From Betaproteobacteria bacterium (lineage in GTDB: Bacteria; Pseudomonadota; Gammaproteobacteria; Burkholderiales; Rhodocyclaceae): a stretch of 64,000 nt of DNA. Every line of letters starts with the position of its first letter. The stretch's first letter is position 1. The stretch covers positions 558,001 to 622,000 of the forward strand of contig JADJLT010000001.1 of the NCBI GenBank assembly GCA_016709965.1, in the 5' to 3' direction. The position numbers and the translations under genes are program-made. Below are positions 8,850-17,091 of this stretch, piece by piece. The notes beneath the pieces are model-generated. The model ran no database searches and had not been told where the DNA came from. It saw nothing but the letters and a program-made list of their open reading frames with translations.

Positions 8850-8872
8850 TTCGACCCCGTCAGGAGCACCAG
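8850..8872. other. attR-like duplicate of the tRNA-Val 3' end
   Basis: Matches the tRNA-Val segment 1710-1733 except for one substitution and one missing C. It ends 3 bp before tRNA-Thr and marks the right border of the island. Confidence 0.75.
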
Positions 8873-8875
8873 GTC

Positions 8876-8950
<75 letters not shown>

Positions 8951-8973
8951 CCCTATCGTTGCAGAGGGTGGTG

Positions 8974-9171
8974 TCAGGAAGGCTTGGCAGCCTTCATGCC
9001 GCACTTTTTCAGCACAGCCAGAAACTCGCTGAAGTTCGCATCGCGAACGGTTATTCCACTCAAGGTATCGCGCAGGCTGAACATCGACTGCTCAAGCTCA
9101 CCCGAAACGTGCGCGTCCTGTTTGCCGGCAGGCGCAGACTGAGCAACGGGGGGATTCGAGACAGACATCAT
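8974..9171 (-). CDS. Hypothetical small protein, 65 residues
   Basis: Open frame from tandem ATGs at 9171/9168 with CAGGAATCAG upstream. The sequence has a disordered N terminus (SNPPVAQSAPAGKQ) and a predicted helical C-terminal half ending in KKCGMKAAKPS. No family recognised. It is monocistronic, between tRNA-Thr and modB. Confidence 0.45.
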   Translation of the reverse strand: MMSVSNPPVAQSAPAGKQDAHVSGELEQSMFSLRDTLSGITVRDANFSEFLAVLKKCGMKAAKPS

Positions 9172-9385
9172 TCTGATTCCTGTGGTTTCCAAAATTAGAC
9201 AATTTCATTCTGCGTATCGCCGGCGGTGCTGTCTGTGAACAAATTCACAATGGCGTACTGATTGCCGCAGACGCCAGGGCGCACTCTCCGCTGCACGATG
9301 AAGCAAACAATCGTCGATAGCCCGACATCCTCCGCCTGTGTAAACTGAGCACACTTCTTATTCAGCCCCGACCAAGGAAAGCGCT

Positions 9386-10060
9386 TTGTATTCCGCCGAT
9401 ATTGCTGCCGTCTGGCTGACCCTCAAGCTCGCCACTGTGGTCACCCTGCTGCTGCTCGTCATCGGTACGCCGGTTGCATGGTGGCTGGCTCGTACACGAT
9501 CATCCTTCAAGGGCGCGATTGGCGCGATCGTCGCACTACCGCTGGTGTTGCCGCCAACGGTACTCGGCTTCTACATGCTGATTGCCATGGGACCCAAGGG
9601 GCCGATTGGTCAATTCACGGAGGCGCTCGGGCTCGGCTTGTTGCCTTTCACCTTCCCCGGCTTGGTCATTGCCTCGGTTTTCTATTCGCTGCCCTTCGTC
9701 GTGCAGCCAATCCAGAACGCTTTCGAGGCGATCGGTGATCGCCCACTGGAGGTCGCCGCGACGCTGCGCGCAAGCCCCTGGGACGCCTTCTGGTCGGTAG
9801 CCGTGCCACTGGCCAAACCTGGCTTTTTGAGTGGCGCCATCCTGGGCTTTGCCCATACGGTGGGTGAATTCGGCATCGTACTGATGATCGGCGGCAATAT
9901 TCCGGACAAGACCCGCGTCGTTTCGGTTCAGATCTACGACCACGTTGAAGCACTGGAATACGCGCAAGCCCACTGGCTGGCCGGCGGCATGGTGCTGTTC
10001 AGTTTTGTCGTGCTGATGACGCTTTATACCTTTAATCCGGCACGGCGGAAGGCGGCATGA
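9386..10060 (+). CDS. modB: Molybdate ABC transporter permease
   Basis: 224 residues, the usual ModB length, with about five hydrophobic segments and the permease EAA-type loop EVAATLRASPWDAFWSVAVPLAKPG that contacts the ATPase. ModB forms the inner-membrane channel for molybdate (and tungstate) with ModC and the periplasmic ModA. A TTG start at 9386 follows AAGGAAAGC. It overlaps modC by 4 bp (ATGA), so the two are translationally coupled. No modA precedes it; the upstream neighbour is a tRNA. Confidence 0.9.
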   Translation: MYSADIAAVWLTLKLATVVTLLLLVIGTPVAWWLARTRSSFKGAIGAIVALPLVLPPTVLGFYMLIAMGPKGPIGQFTEALGLGLLPFTFPGLVIASVFYSLPFVVQPIQNAFEAIGDRPLEVAATLRASPWDAFWSVAVPLAKPGFLSGAILGFAHTVGEFGIVLMIGGNIPDKTRVVSVQIYDHVEALEYAQAHWLAGGMVLFSFVVLMTLYTFNPARRKAA

Positions 10061-11136
10061 CTTTTCAAATTTCGGCCAAATTCCGGGTTGACCGCGGGAA
10101 CTTCAATCTGGACGTGGATCTGAGCCTGCCCGGCCGCGGTATCACCGCGCTGTTCGGTCACTCTGGTTCGGGCAAGACAACCTGTCTGCGCGCCATGGCT
10201 GGACTGGAGCGGGCGCCAGATGGCTATTTCACGCTGGGTGACGAAGTGTGGCAAGACGAGGCGCGCCGCCATTTCGTGCCGCCGCACCGACGAGCCATTG
10301 GTGTTGTTTTTCAGGAAGCCAGCCTTTTCCCCCATCTTTCGGTGCGTGCCAACATGGAATTCGGCCGAAAAAGAGCCTCGACCACGGTAGCGCGTTTTGC
10401 CTTGCCGGAAATCGCCGGACTACTTGGCATCGCCCATTTGCTCGACCGCTCCCCGAAGCAACTATCCGGCGGCGAACGCCAGCGCGTTGCCATCGCCCGC
10501 GCCCTGCTTGCCGATCCCAAAATCCTGCTGATGGACGAACCGCTGGCAGCGCTGGACCTCAAGCGCAAGCTGGAAATACTGCCATATCTCGAACGCTTGC
10601 ACCGCGAACTGGCGATGCCGATCATCTACGTCAGCCACGCGCCGGATGAGGTCGCACGCCTGGCCGACCATCTGGTTTTGCTCGACGAAGGTCGTGTGGT
10701 GGCCAGCGGTCCGCTCAATACAGTGTTGAGCCGTATCGACCTGCCGGCGACCTTTGCCGACGATGCCGGCGTCGTCGTTGAAGCCAAGGTTGCCGAACAT
10801 GAAATCGACGAGCTGACACGCCTCGAATTCCCAGGTGGCAAGATTTACGTCTCCCAGCGCCACGAGCCGGTCGGTACGCCACTTCGCTGCCGCATCCACG
10901 CACGCGACGTCAGCCTGGCGCTCACACCGCAATTGCAGAGCAGCATCCTCAACTGCGTCCACGCGGTCGTCGTCGATCTGGCGCCGACCGATACCCCGGG
11001 CCATATCCTGGTCAAACTCGATGTCGCAGGCGCCCCCCTGCTCGCTCGCATCACCAAACGCTCTGCCGAAAATCTCGGCATTTGCCCAGGCCTGGCCTTA
11101 AGCGCCCAGATCAAGGCCGTCGCCCTGCTCGCCTGA
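10057..11136 (+). CDS. modC: Molybdate ABC transporter ATP-binding protein
   Basis: 359 residues. Walker A GHSGSGKTT (34-42), signature LSGGE (136-140), Walker B LLMDEP (157-162), switch His in YVSHAPDE. A C-terminal TOBE/Mop-type domain follows (roughly 285-359). It powers molybdate uptake with ModB, whose stop it overlaps. No ModE-type operator is obvious upstream of the pair. Confidence 0.92.
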   Translation: MTFQISAKFRVDRGNFNLDVDLSLPGRGITALFGHSGSGKTTCLRAMAGLERAPDGYFTLGDEVWQDEARRHFVPPHRRAIGVVFQEASLFPHLSVRANMEFGRKRASTTVARFALPEIAGLLGIAHLLDRSPKQLSGGERQRVAIARALLADPKILLMDEPLAALDLKRKLEILPYLERLHRELAMPIIYVSHAPDEVARLADHLVLLDEGRVVASGPLNTVLSRIDLPATFADDAGVVVEAKVAEHEIDELTRLEFPGGKIYVSQRHEPVGTPLRCRIHARDVSLALTPQLQSSILNCVHAVVVDLAPTDTPGHILVKLDVAGAPLLARITKRSAENLGICPGLALSAQIKAVALLA

Positions 11137-11423
11137 ACCCCGACATATTTCGTTTTTGACTGTTTTTTCCGGTTGACCGCGGGTATCGGTCAATTTGACT
11201 GACAACATCACCCACCTATTGCAATTGCGCAACAACTGTCCGCAATCCATAATTTGCGAAATATTTCACAACTACCACCCCAAACCAATCGATTATAATT
11301 AGAATCATATTAACCAAATATGAAGATATTGCAGCCAAAAACCCCTTGTTTTGCATATCTTTGGCATATTTATCACTCGTTAATTCAGTAAGGAAATGAA
11401 ATGAAACGAGCGGCCCTCTGGAT
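11137..11423. other. Intergenic region between modC and the IS21-family element
   Basis: AT-rich, no gene recognised. Apart from the dispersed motif copy nothing stands out. Confidence 0.5.
11163..11183 (+). repeat. Copy 1 of a dispersed T-run/CCGGTTGACCGCGG motif
   Basis: TTTTTTCCGGTTGACCGCGG lies 27 bp after modC. Near-identical copies are at 21471, 39831 (opposite strand) and 63787. Here it could double as part of a terminator, but no hairpin fits well. Confidence 0.55.
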
Positions 11424-11528
11424 TGTTGACGCTCGTTGAAAACTGACCAGAAAAGCGAGGTTGTGCGCGCTGAAAATTGACCAGGGTGATTAACTAGTCC
11501 GCTCATTTTTTGAGCAGGATTTTAGGAG

Positions 11529-13035
11529 ATGATCACCATGAAGGATCTGGGAAGGATTCGGCGGTTGTTTTACCGGGATGGCGTGTCGCTATCCGAGATT
11601 TCGAGGAAGACGGGGTATAGCCGGAACACCGTCAAGCGTTGGTTACGGACGCCGGAAGGCACGGAGCCGAAGTACGAACGGGAGAACCCGAACGTCAAGA
11701 TTGCGCCCTATGCGGCGCGACTCATCAAGGCGCTGGAAACGGATGCTCGGCGCCCGAAACGGGATCGGCGTACGGCGCTGAAACTCTTTGGGTGAATTGC
11801 AGGCGGCCGGATTTACGGGCACCTACTGCCGGGTCACTGAGTTCATCCGGCGCTGGCGTTCCGATGGTGGCGCGGCGGTCAGCAAAGCCTTCGTTCCGCT
11901 CCACTTTGAATTAGGCGAAGCCTTCCAGTTCGACTGGAGCGAAGAGCATTTGGTGATCGGTGGTGTCTGGCGCAAGATTCTCGCCTCGCATCTGAAGTTC
12001 TGTGCCAGTCGGGCCTTTGTGGTTCAGGCCTACCCGACGCAAGGCCACGAAATGCTGTTTGATGCCCATACCCGTTCGTTTGCGGCCTTGGGCGGCATTC
12101 CTCGGCGCGGCATCTACGACAATATGAAGACGGCCGTGGATAAGGTGCAGAAGGGCAAGTCCCGTATCGTCAATGCCCGCTTCTCGGCCATGGCCTCCCA
12201 CTACCTGTTCGACCCGGATTTCTGCAATGTCGCCAGCGGCTGGGAGAAAGGCGTTGTCGAGAAGAATGTCCAGGATAGCCGGCTGCGGCTCTGGCAGGAT
12301 GCCGGCAAGGAACGCTTCAGCTCTTTCACCGAACTGAACGTCTGGCTGCTCGAACGCTGCCGTAGCCTGTGGCAGGAATTGCGCCATCCTGAGTACGCGG
12401 ATCTGACGGTGGCCGAGATGCTGGAACACGAGCAACCGAGCCTGATGCCAATGGTGGCGCCCTTCGATGGGTATGTTGAAACCCTGGGCAAAGTCTCCAG
12501 CACCTGCCTAGTCACGCTGGATCGTAATCGCTATTCGGTGCCGTGCGAGTTGGTCGGCCAGGTCGTTAGCCTGCGTCTCTATCCGGAGCGGATTGATATG
12601 GTGGCGCACGATCTGCGCATGGCCAGCCATCCACGTAGTTTCACCCGGCAACAAACGCTCTACGACTGGCAGCACTACATTCCGCTGATTGAACGCAAGC
12701 CGGGTGCCTTGAGAAATGGCGCGCCATTTGCCGACATGCCGGAAGCTTTGCAGCGCCTGCGCAGTTTGTTGCTGCGTCGAGAAGGTGGTGATCGGGTCAT
12801 GGCCAAGGTCCTGTCAGCGATTGCGCAGTTCGGTCTGGAGTCTGTGCTGGTGGCGGTCGATCTGGTTCTGGAATCAGGCTTGCCCAGTGCCGAGCACGTC
12901 GAGAACATGCTCAATCGACTGAAGTCTGGACCCATGCCACCACCGGTGGAGACCCCGCTGACGATCAGCGAAGCACCGATCGCCGATACGGGTCGCTACG
13001 ACCAGCTGCGCGTGGAGGTGAGCGACCATGCGTGA
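11529..13035 (+). pseudogene. istA: IS21-family transposase IstA, frameshifted
   Basis: The N-terminal helix-turn-helix (LSEISRKTGYSRNTVKRWL) is in one frame up to about 11790; the integrase core continues one register away from about 11788 to 13035. The junction reads CTTTGGGTGAATTG, where one extra G in the G-run accounts for the shift (LKLFGELQAAGFTGTYCRV when repaired). Catalytic DDE candidates are visible: FDWSEEH, YDNMK and GVVEKNVQ. Interrupted by this single frameshift unless the run is a base-calling error or a programmed shift. Confidence 0.85.
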
Positions 13036-13825
13036 GCTGATGAGTGAGTTCAAGGAGCTGCGCCTGCACGGCATGGCTGGTGCCTGGGAAGAGCTATCGG
13101 CCAACGGTGGCGCCGGCATCGACACTTCTCGCTGGTTGATCGAGCATCTGCTGCAGGCCGAACATACTGACCGGGTCATGCGCTCGATTGGCTACCAGAT
13201 GCATGCGGCCCGCTTCCTGTACATCGGGATCTAGCGGGATTCGACTTCGATCAATCGAAGGTAGATCAGAAACTGATTCGGCAACTGGCCGACCTGTCCT
13301 TTACCGAGGAAGCGCAGAACGTGGTGTTCATCGGTGGCACGGGAACCGGCAAGACGCACCTGGCCACGGCACTGGGTGTTTCCGGGGATTGGGCACCATA
13401 ACAAGCGGGTTCGGTTCTTCTCGACGGTGGATCTGGCCAATGCCCTGGAACAAGAGAAGGCGGCCGGCAAAGCTGGCCGGATTGCCTTGGGACTGCTGCG
13501 CATGGATCTGGTGATTCTCGATGAGCTGGGCTATCTGCCGTTCAGCCAGGCTGGTGGTGCCTTGCTGTTTCACTTGCTGTCGAAGCTCTACGAGCACACC
13601 AGCGTGATGATCACGACCAACCTGACCTTTGCCGAATGGCCGAGCGTCTTCGGCGATGCCAAGATGACGACGGCGCTGCTCGACCGCCTGACGCATCACT
13701 GCCACATCGTGGAAACGGGGAATGAGTCATTTCGCTTCCGGCACAGCACGGCAACGGCCAAGTCGAGGATCAAGGCAAGGGAGCAGAGCAAGCGGGGAAA
13801 TCCACCCGAGGAGGACGCGTTCTGA
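13028..13825 (+). pseudogene. istB: IS21-family helper ATPase IstB, two frameshifts
   Basis: Starts at ATG 13028, overlapping the istA stop by 8 bp as is usual. The frame breaks near 13220 (one C missing in CTTCCTGTACATCGG) and again near 13395 (one G too many in TCCGGGGATTGGG). Repairing both yields a normal IstB of about 260 residues with Walker A GGTGTGKTH and Walker B LVILDELGY. IstB is the AAA+ ATPase that selects target DNA for IstA. Confidence 0.85.
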
Positions 13826-14123
13826 TCAGGCCGCGTTGGAAATCCGTTCCGGACTTCGTCCTCCACGGCTTTCCCAACGCATTCATCGTGGCTCGGAAAT
13901 CGATTGTTCTGAGCTACACTTATCCACAAGCCAACCTATGTCAGGTGGCTATCACACCTGGTCAAAATTCAACGAGCACAGGTGGTCAAAATTAAACGCG
14001 CGCCGACACATGTGGATCAAATTTGGCAGCGCCAAGACCGTTTTGAATTGCAGAATGAGATTGATACATGCTTACCTCGACATGGTTGTTGAACAATGCG
14101 TTTATTCATAAATATGAATTAAC

Positions 14124-14139
14124 GTAAATATATATTTAC
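14124..14139. promoter_or_regulatory. 16-bp AT-rich palindrome upstream of the XRE gene
   Basis: GTAAATATATATTTAC is a perfect palindrome 54 bp before the start of the small regulator gene. It is a plausible autoregulatory operator; no direct evidence. Confidence 0.4.
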
Positions 14140-14193
14140 ACAACCAAGGTTAAATTGCAAGCATTTTGTTACATGCGTTAAGATATCTAAACA

Positions 14194-14433
14194 ATGATAC
14201 GTTTTCGAATACAGGAATTACTCGCAGAAAAGCACTTCAAAGAAGGCCGCCGGATTACATTGCTGGAGCTTTCACAAGCAACCGGCATCAACCGAGTTAC
14301 GCTTTCGAAGATGGTGAATCAGCGTGGGTACAGCACGGTCACAGACAATCTGGACAAGCTGTGTCACTACTTCGACTGCAAAATTGATCAGCTCGCTGAG
14401 TACGTAAGTGACGATGGAAATGCTGCTGTCTAG
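14194..14433 (+). CDS. XRE-family (Cro/CI-type) helix-turn-helix protein
   Basis: 79 residues, essentially a single DNA-binding domain: ITLLELSQATGINRVTLSKM is the helix-turn-helix and LDKLCHYFDCKIDQLAEYV the following helices typical of Cro/CI small regulators. No partner gene (toxin or phage gene) is adjacent. It sits between the IS21 element and a tRNA, so it may be a remnant of transferred DNA. Confidence 0.75.
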   Translation: MIRFRIQELLAEKHFKEGRRITLLELSQATGINRVTLSKMVNQRGYSTVTDNLDKLCHYFDCKIDQLAEYVSDDGNAAV

Positions 14434-14566
14434 TCACAGTCAGCAGTAGTCCTTTTCATGCAAGGGAAGAATGGTGACTTGATTCTTAGTCACATAATGG
14501 CCACGGAATGGTCACGTTTTGGTCACACGCGGCGAAACGGAGACATCGCTTGCCGCAGCGCAGAAA

Positions 14567-14610
14567 ACAAAAAACCCGCTTAGCATTATGCCGAGCGGGT
14601 TCTTAATTTT
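14567..14610 (-). terminator. Terminator downstream of tRNA-Val(CAC)
   Basis: AACCCGCT ... AGCGGGTT hairpin; on the minus strand it is followed by TTTTTTGTTTT, so it ends transcription of the leftward tRNA-Val. A weaker T-run on the plus strand could serve the XRE gene too. Confidence 0.75.
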
Positions 14611-14636
14611 CTATCACAAGCCCTAAGTAGTTGATT

Positions 14637-14711
14637 TGGTGGGCGGTACTGGGATCGAACCAGTGGCTTCCACCGTGTGAAGGTGGCACTCTACCGCTGA
14701 GTTAACCGCCC
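14637..14711 (-). tRNA. tRNA-Val (anticodon CAC), CCA encoded
   Basis: Minus strand: acceptor GGGCGGT/ACCGCCC, D arm ACTC/GAGT, anticodon stem CCACC/GGTGG with loop TTCACAC (anticodon CAC), T arm ACTGG-TTCGATC-CCAGT, encoded CCA. It reads GTG codons. Confidence 0.93.
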
Positions 14712-14737
14712 AAATCAACTACACCTCTGACCTACGA

Positions 14738-14782
14738 CTCCTGCTGTGTGAAGGCAGTGCTCTACCGCTGAGCTAACCGCCC
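14738..14782 (-). pseudogene. Truncated tRNA-Val(CAC) copy
   Basis: On the minus strand the 5' half of a tRNA is intact: GGGCGGTTAGCTCAGCGGTA, then an anticodon arm with loop TTCACAC. After the anticodon arm the sequence no longer forms a T arm or acceptor strand. The first 18 bases differ from the intact neighbour at one position. It is a decayed tandem duplicate, directly upstream of the functional gene. Confidence 0.75.
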
Positions 14783-14876
14783 ACAACAGAGGCGCGCATT
14801 TGACCATAAGTCAGCCGACGAGTCAAACTCGGGTCAGCTAGAATAGCACTCTTTGTCCTGAATAGACTCCGCATCC

Positions 14877-16271
14877 ATGAAGCCTGTCCGCACTCGTTTT
14901 GCTCCCAGCCCCACCGGTTATCTGCACATCGGCGGTGCCCGTACCGCACTGTTTTCCTGGGCCTATGCCCGCCGCCATGGTGGCACCTTTGTCCTGCGCA
15001 TCGAAGATACCGACGTCGCTCGTTCGACACCTGAAGCCGTTCAGGCCATTCTCGACGGCATGCAGTGGCTGGAGCTGGGCCACGACGAAGGTCCGTTCTA
15101 CCAGATGCAGCGCATGGCGCGCTACAAGGAAGTCATTCAACAAATGCTGGCAGCCGGCACCGCCTACTATTGCTATACCAGCCGTGAAGAGCTTGATACC
15201 CTGCGCGCCGAGCAGGAAGCGAATAAGGAAAAGCCGCGCTACGACGGTCGTTGGCGCCCGGAAGCAGGCAAGACCCTGCCGACACCGCCAGCCGGCATCC
15301 AGCCGGTTATCCGCTTCAAAAACCCGAAAGATGGTGTTGTTGCCTGGGAGGATCAGGTCAAGGGCAGCATCGAGTTCGCCAATACCGAGCTTGACGACCT
15401 GATCATTGCCCGTGGCGACGGTACGCCAACCTACAATTTCTGCGTCTGCGTTGACGACTGGGACATGGGGATCACCCATGTCATCCGCGGCGATGACCAC
15501 GTCAACAACACGCCACGCCAGATCAACATCCTTCAGGCGCTCGGTGCCGAGATTCCGGTCTACGCCCATTTGTCGATGATCTTGGGCGACGACGGCGCCA
15601 AACTGTCGAAGCGCCATGGCGCTGTCTCGGTCATGCAATATGACGAAGATGGATTCCTGCCCGAGGCTGTCATCAATTACCTCGCACGCCTGGGTTGGTC
15701 GCACGGCGATGACGAAGTATTTTCGCGCCAGCAATTTGTCGAGTGGTTCGACCTCGACCATATCACCGCCTCGGCCGCCCAGTTCAATACCGAAAAGCTC
15801 CTCTGGCTGAATCAGCACTACATGAAACAATTGCCACCAGCCGAACTGGCGGCCAAAATCAAGACCCGACTGGCCGAACGCGGCATCGATACGGACGCTG
15901 GCCCCGATATTGAAAAAGCCGTAGTTTTGTACGTTGACCGCAGCAATACCCTGAATGTGCTCGCCGATGCTGTCGAAGTATTCTATGGCCACGTCACCCC
16001 CAATCCGGAACTGCTAGCCCAGCATCTTGGTGATGATGCCCGGCCGGCACTCGCAGACTTTGCTGCCGGTATTGCCATGGTTGCCTGGGAAACGTCCGCG
16101 ATCAATGCCTTGATCAAGGAAACAGTCACCAAGCACGGCCTGAAAATGCCCAAATTGGCGATGCCCCTGCGCGTGCTGCTGACCGGACAGGCACAGACAC
16201 CCGCTGTCGATGCGGTCATCAACCTGATCGGTCGCGAAAAGGTTGCCAGCTCATTGGCTGCTTATCTCTAA
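14877..16271 (+). CDS. gltX: Glutamate--tRNA ligase
   Basis: 464 residues, normal for a bacterial class I GluRS. The HIGH-type motif is HIGG (17-20) in PSPTGYLHIGGARTALF, and KLSKR is at about 242-246. It charges tRNA-Glu with glutamate. A tRNA-Glu gene lies 165 bp downstream as part of a tRNA cluster. No strong ribosome binding site precedes the ATG. The large opposite-strand open frame here is an artefact of codon bias. Confidence 0.96.
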   Translation: MKPVRTRFAPSPTGYLHIGGARTALFSWAYARRHGGTFVLRIEDTDVARSTPEAVQAILDGMQWLELGHDEGPFYQMQRMARYKEVIQQMLAAGTAYYCYTSREELDTLRAEQEANKEKPRYDGRWRPEAGKTLPTPPAGIQPVIRFKNPKDGVVAWEDQVKGSIEFANTELDDLIIARGDGTPTYNFCVCVDDWDMGITHVIRGDDHVNNTPRQINILQALGAEIPVYAHLSMILGDDGAKLSKRHGAVSVMQYDEDGFLPEAVINYLARLGWSHGDDEVFSRQQFVEWFDLDHITASAAQFNTEKLLWLNQHYMKQLPPAELAAKIKTRLAERGIDTDAGPDIEKAVVLYVDRSNTLNVLADAVEVFYGHVTPNPELLAQHLGDDARPALADFAAGIAMVAWETSAINALIKETVTKHGLKMPKLAMPLRVLLTGQAQTPAVDAVINLIGREKVASSLAAYL

Positions 16272-16288
16272 ATAATCGCCAAAGGCAC

Positions 16289-16317
16289 TTTACAAGGACC
16301 AAGGTGATCCCTATAAT
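16289..16317 (+). promoter_or_regulatory. Promoter of the tRNA-Ala/Glu/Asp cluster
   Basis: TTTACA (16289-16294) and perfect TATAAT (16312-16317) with the optimal 17-bp spacer. The first tRNA starts 18 bp after the -10. Confidence 0.8.
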
Positions 16318-16335
16318 GCGGCCTTCTTTCGCGGC

Positions 16336-16411
<76 letters not shown>

Positions 16412-16435
16412 AAAGCGCGAAAGAAAATAGTCCGG

Positions 16436-16511
16436 GTCCCCATCGTCTAGAGGCCTAGGACACCGCCCTTTCACGGCGGTAACCGGGGTTCGAATCCCCG
16501 TGGGGACGCCA
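16436..16511 (+). tRNA. tRNA-Glu (anticodon TTC), copy 1
   Basis: Starts GTCCCCATCGTCTAGAGGCC; the anticodon arm CCGCC-CTTTCAC-GGCGG gives TTC; the CCA is encoded. It lies 24 bp after tRNA-Ala. Confidence 0.95.
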
Positions 16512-16533
16512 AGAATTAGGCAGTAAAGGTTTA

Positions 16534-16610
16534 GGAGTGGTAGTTCAGTTGGTTAGAATACCGGCCTGTCACGCCGGGGGTCGCGGGTTCGAGTCCCGTC
16601 CACTCCGCCA
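16534..16610 (+). tRNA. tRNA-Asp (anticodon GTC), copy 1
   Basis: Acceptor GGAGTGG/CCACTCC, anticodon arm CCGGC-CTGTCAC-GCCGG gives GTC, encoded CCA. Last gene of the first triplet. Confidence 0.95.
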
Positions 16611-16620
16611 ACATTGAAGA

Positions 16621-16645
16621 GAACCGGATCGTTCCGGTTTTTTTT
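16621..16645 (+). terminator. Rho-independent terminator after first tRNA triplet
   Basis: AACCGGA-TCG-TTCCGGTT hairpin followed by a T-run; 11 bp after tRNA-Asp copy 1. Confidence 0.85.
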
Positions 16646-16697
16646 CGGGGCGAAGAGAATAGTCTTTTACCCAAACAGTTCGGCTGTCTCTCGATGT

Positions 16698-16773
<76 letters not shown>

Positions 16774-16811
16774 AGCGCCGAACTGGTAGTTGCTGTAGAT
16801 TGAAAGTCCGG

Positions 16812-16887
16812 GTCCCCATCGTCTAGAGGCCTAGGACACCGCCCTTTCACGGCGGTAACCGGGGTTCGAATCCCCGTGGGGACGCCA
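16812..16887 (+). tRNA. tRNA-Glu (anticodon TTC), copy 2
   Basis: Identical to copy 1. The upstream spacer also keeps the AGTCCGGGTCCCC context of the first copy, so the duplication included flanking DNA. Confidence 0.95.
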
Positions 16888-16899
16888 AGGTTTTAGCGC

Positions 16900-16976
16900 G
16901 GAGTGGTAGTTCAGTTGGTTAGAATACCGGCCTGTCACGCCGGGGGTCGCGGGTTCGAGTCCCGTCCACTCCGCCA
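16900..16976 (+). tRNA. tRNA-Asp (anticodon GTC), copy 2
   Basis: Identical to copy 1; spacer from tRNA-Glu is shorter (12 bp against 22 bp). Confidence 0.95.
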
Positions 16977-16982
16977 ACTATT

Positions 16983-17008
16983 AAAAGACCAGCCTAGGCT
17001 GGTCTTTT
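16983..17008. terminator. Bidirectional terminator after second tRNA triplet
   Basis: Perfect 26-bp palindrome AAAAGACCAGCC/GGCTGGTCTTTT around TA, giving T-runs on both strands. Confidence 0.85.
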
Positions 17009-17091
17009 AGCTACCCCGACAAAAATTGGGTATTCCCCATCGGGGTATAATTAAAGTTTTAGGCGATTCGTTCGTGCCAGGAGCCCAATTC

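Larger units (their letters stand above)
1734..8872. mobile_element. 7.1 kb genomic island integrated at tRNA-Val
   Basis: Bounded by the tRNA-Val 3' end and its imperfect duplicate. Integrase-type repeats (TTGTTGGTAT) lie near both ends, at 1845-1885 and 8787-8796. Cargo: integrase, AlpA-like regulator, a frameshifted small gene, a hypothetical gene, then a leftward cluster for zinc-ribbon, DUF932, YqaJ-type nuclease and RDF-like proteins. No replication, conjugation or capsid genes are present, so it is either a mini-island or the reduced remnant of a larger integrative element. Excision would restore a tRNA-Val/tRNA-Thr pair about 4 bp apart. Confidence 0.75.
11424..14010 (+). mobile_element. 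IS21-family insertion sequence, decayed
   Basis: About 2.6 kb, encoding IstA and IstB homologues, both frameshifted. The ends carry the multiple terminal repeats typical of IS21: at left two units ending in TGAAAACTGACCAG and TGAAAATTGACCAG, at right two units in inverse orientation (CTGGTCAAAATTCAACGAGC and GGTCAAAATTAAACGCGC). TG...CA termini are placed at 11424 and 14010. A convincing target duplication was not identified; TGGAT occurs just outside both ends but not in perfect register. Confidence 0.8.

Noticed and set aside
1734..8872. Prophage
   Set aside because: No capsid, terminase, tail, lysis or replication genes; only integrase, AlpA-like and recombination-type genes.
10074..10100. 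Further copies of the dispersed motif in modC (10074) and rarA (43345)
   Set aside because: The T-run is missing or broken and the encoded residues fit the protein families, so coding constraint alone could explain them.
14010..14030. TGGAT as target-site duplication of the IS21 element
   Set aside because: It occurs outside both ends but in different register relative to the TG...CA termini, so it is not a proven duplication.
14838..15992. 384-codon leftward open frame opposite gltX
   Set aside because: Antisense to a clear glutamyl-tRNA synthetase; arises from third-position GC bias. No start signal or family match.
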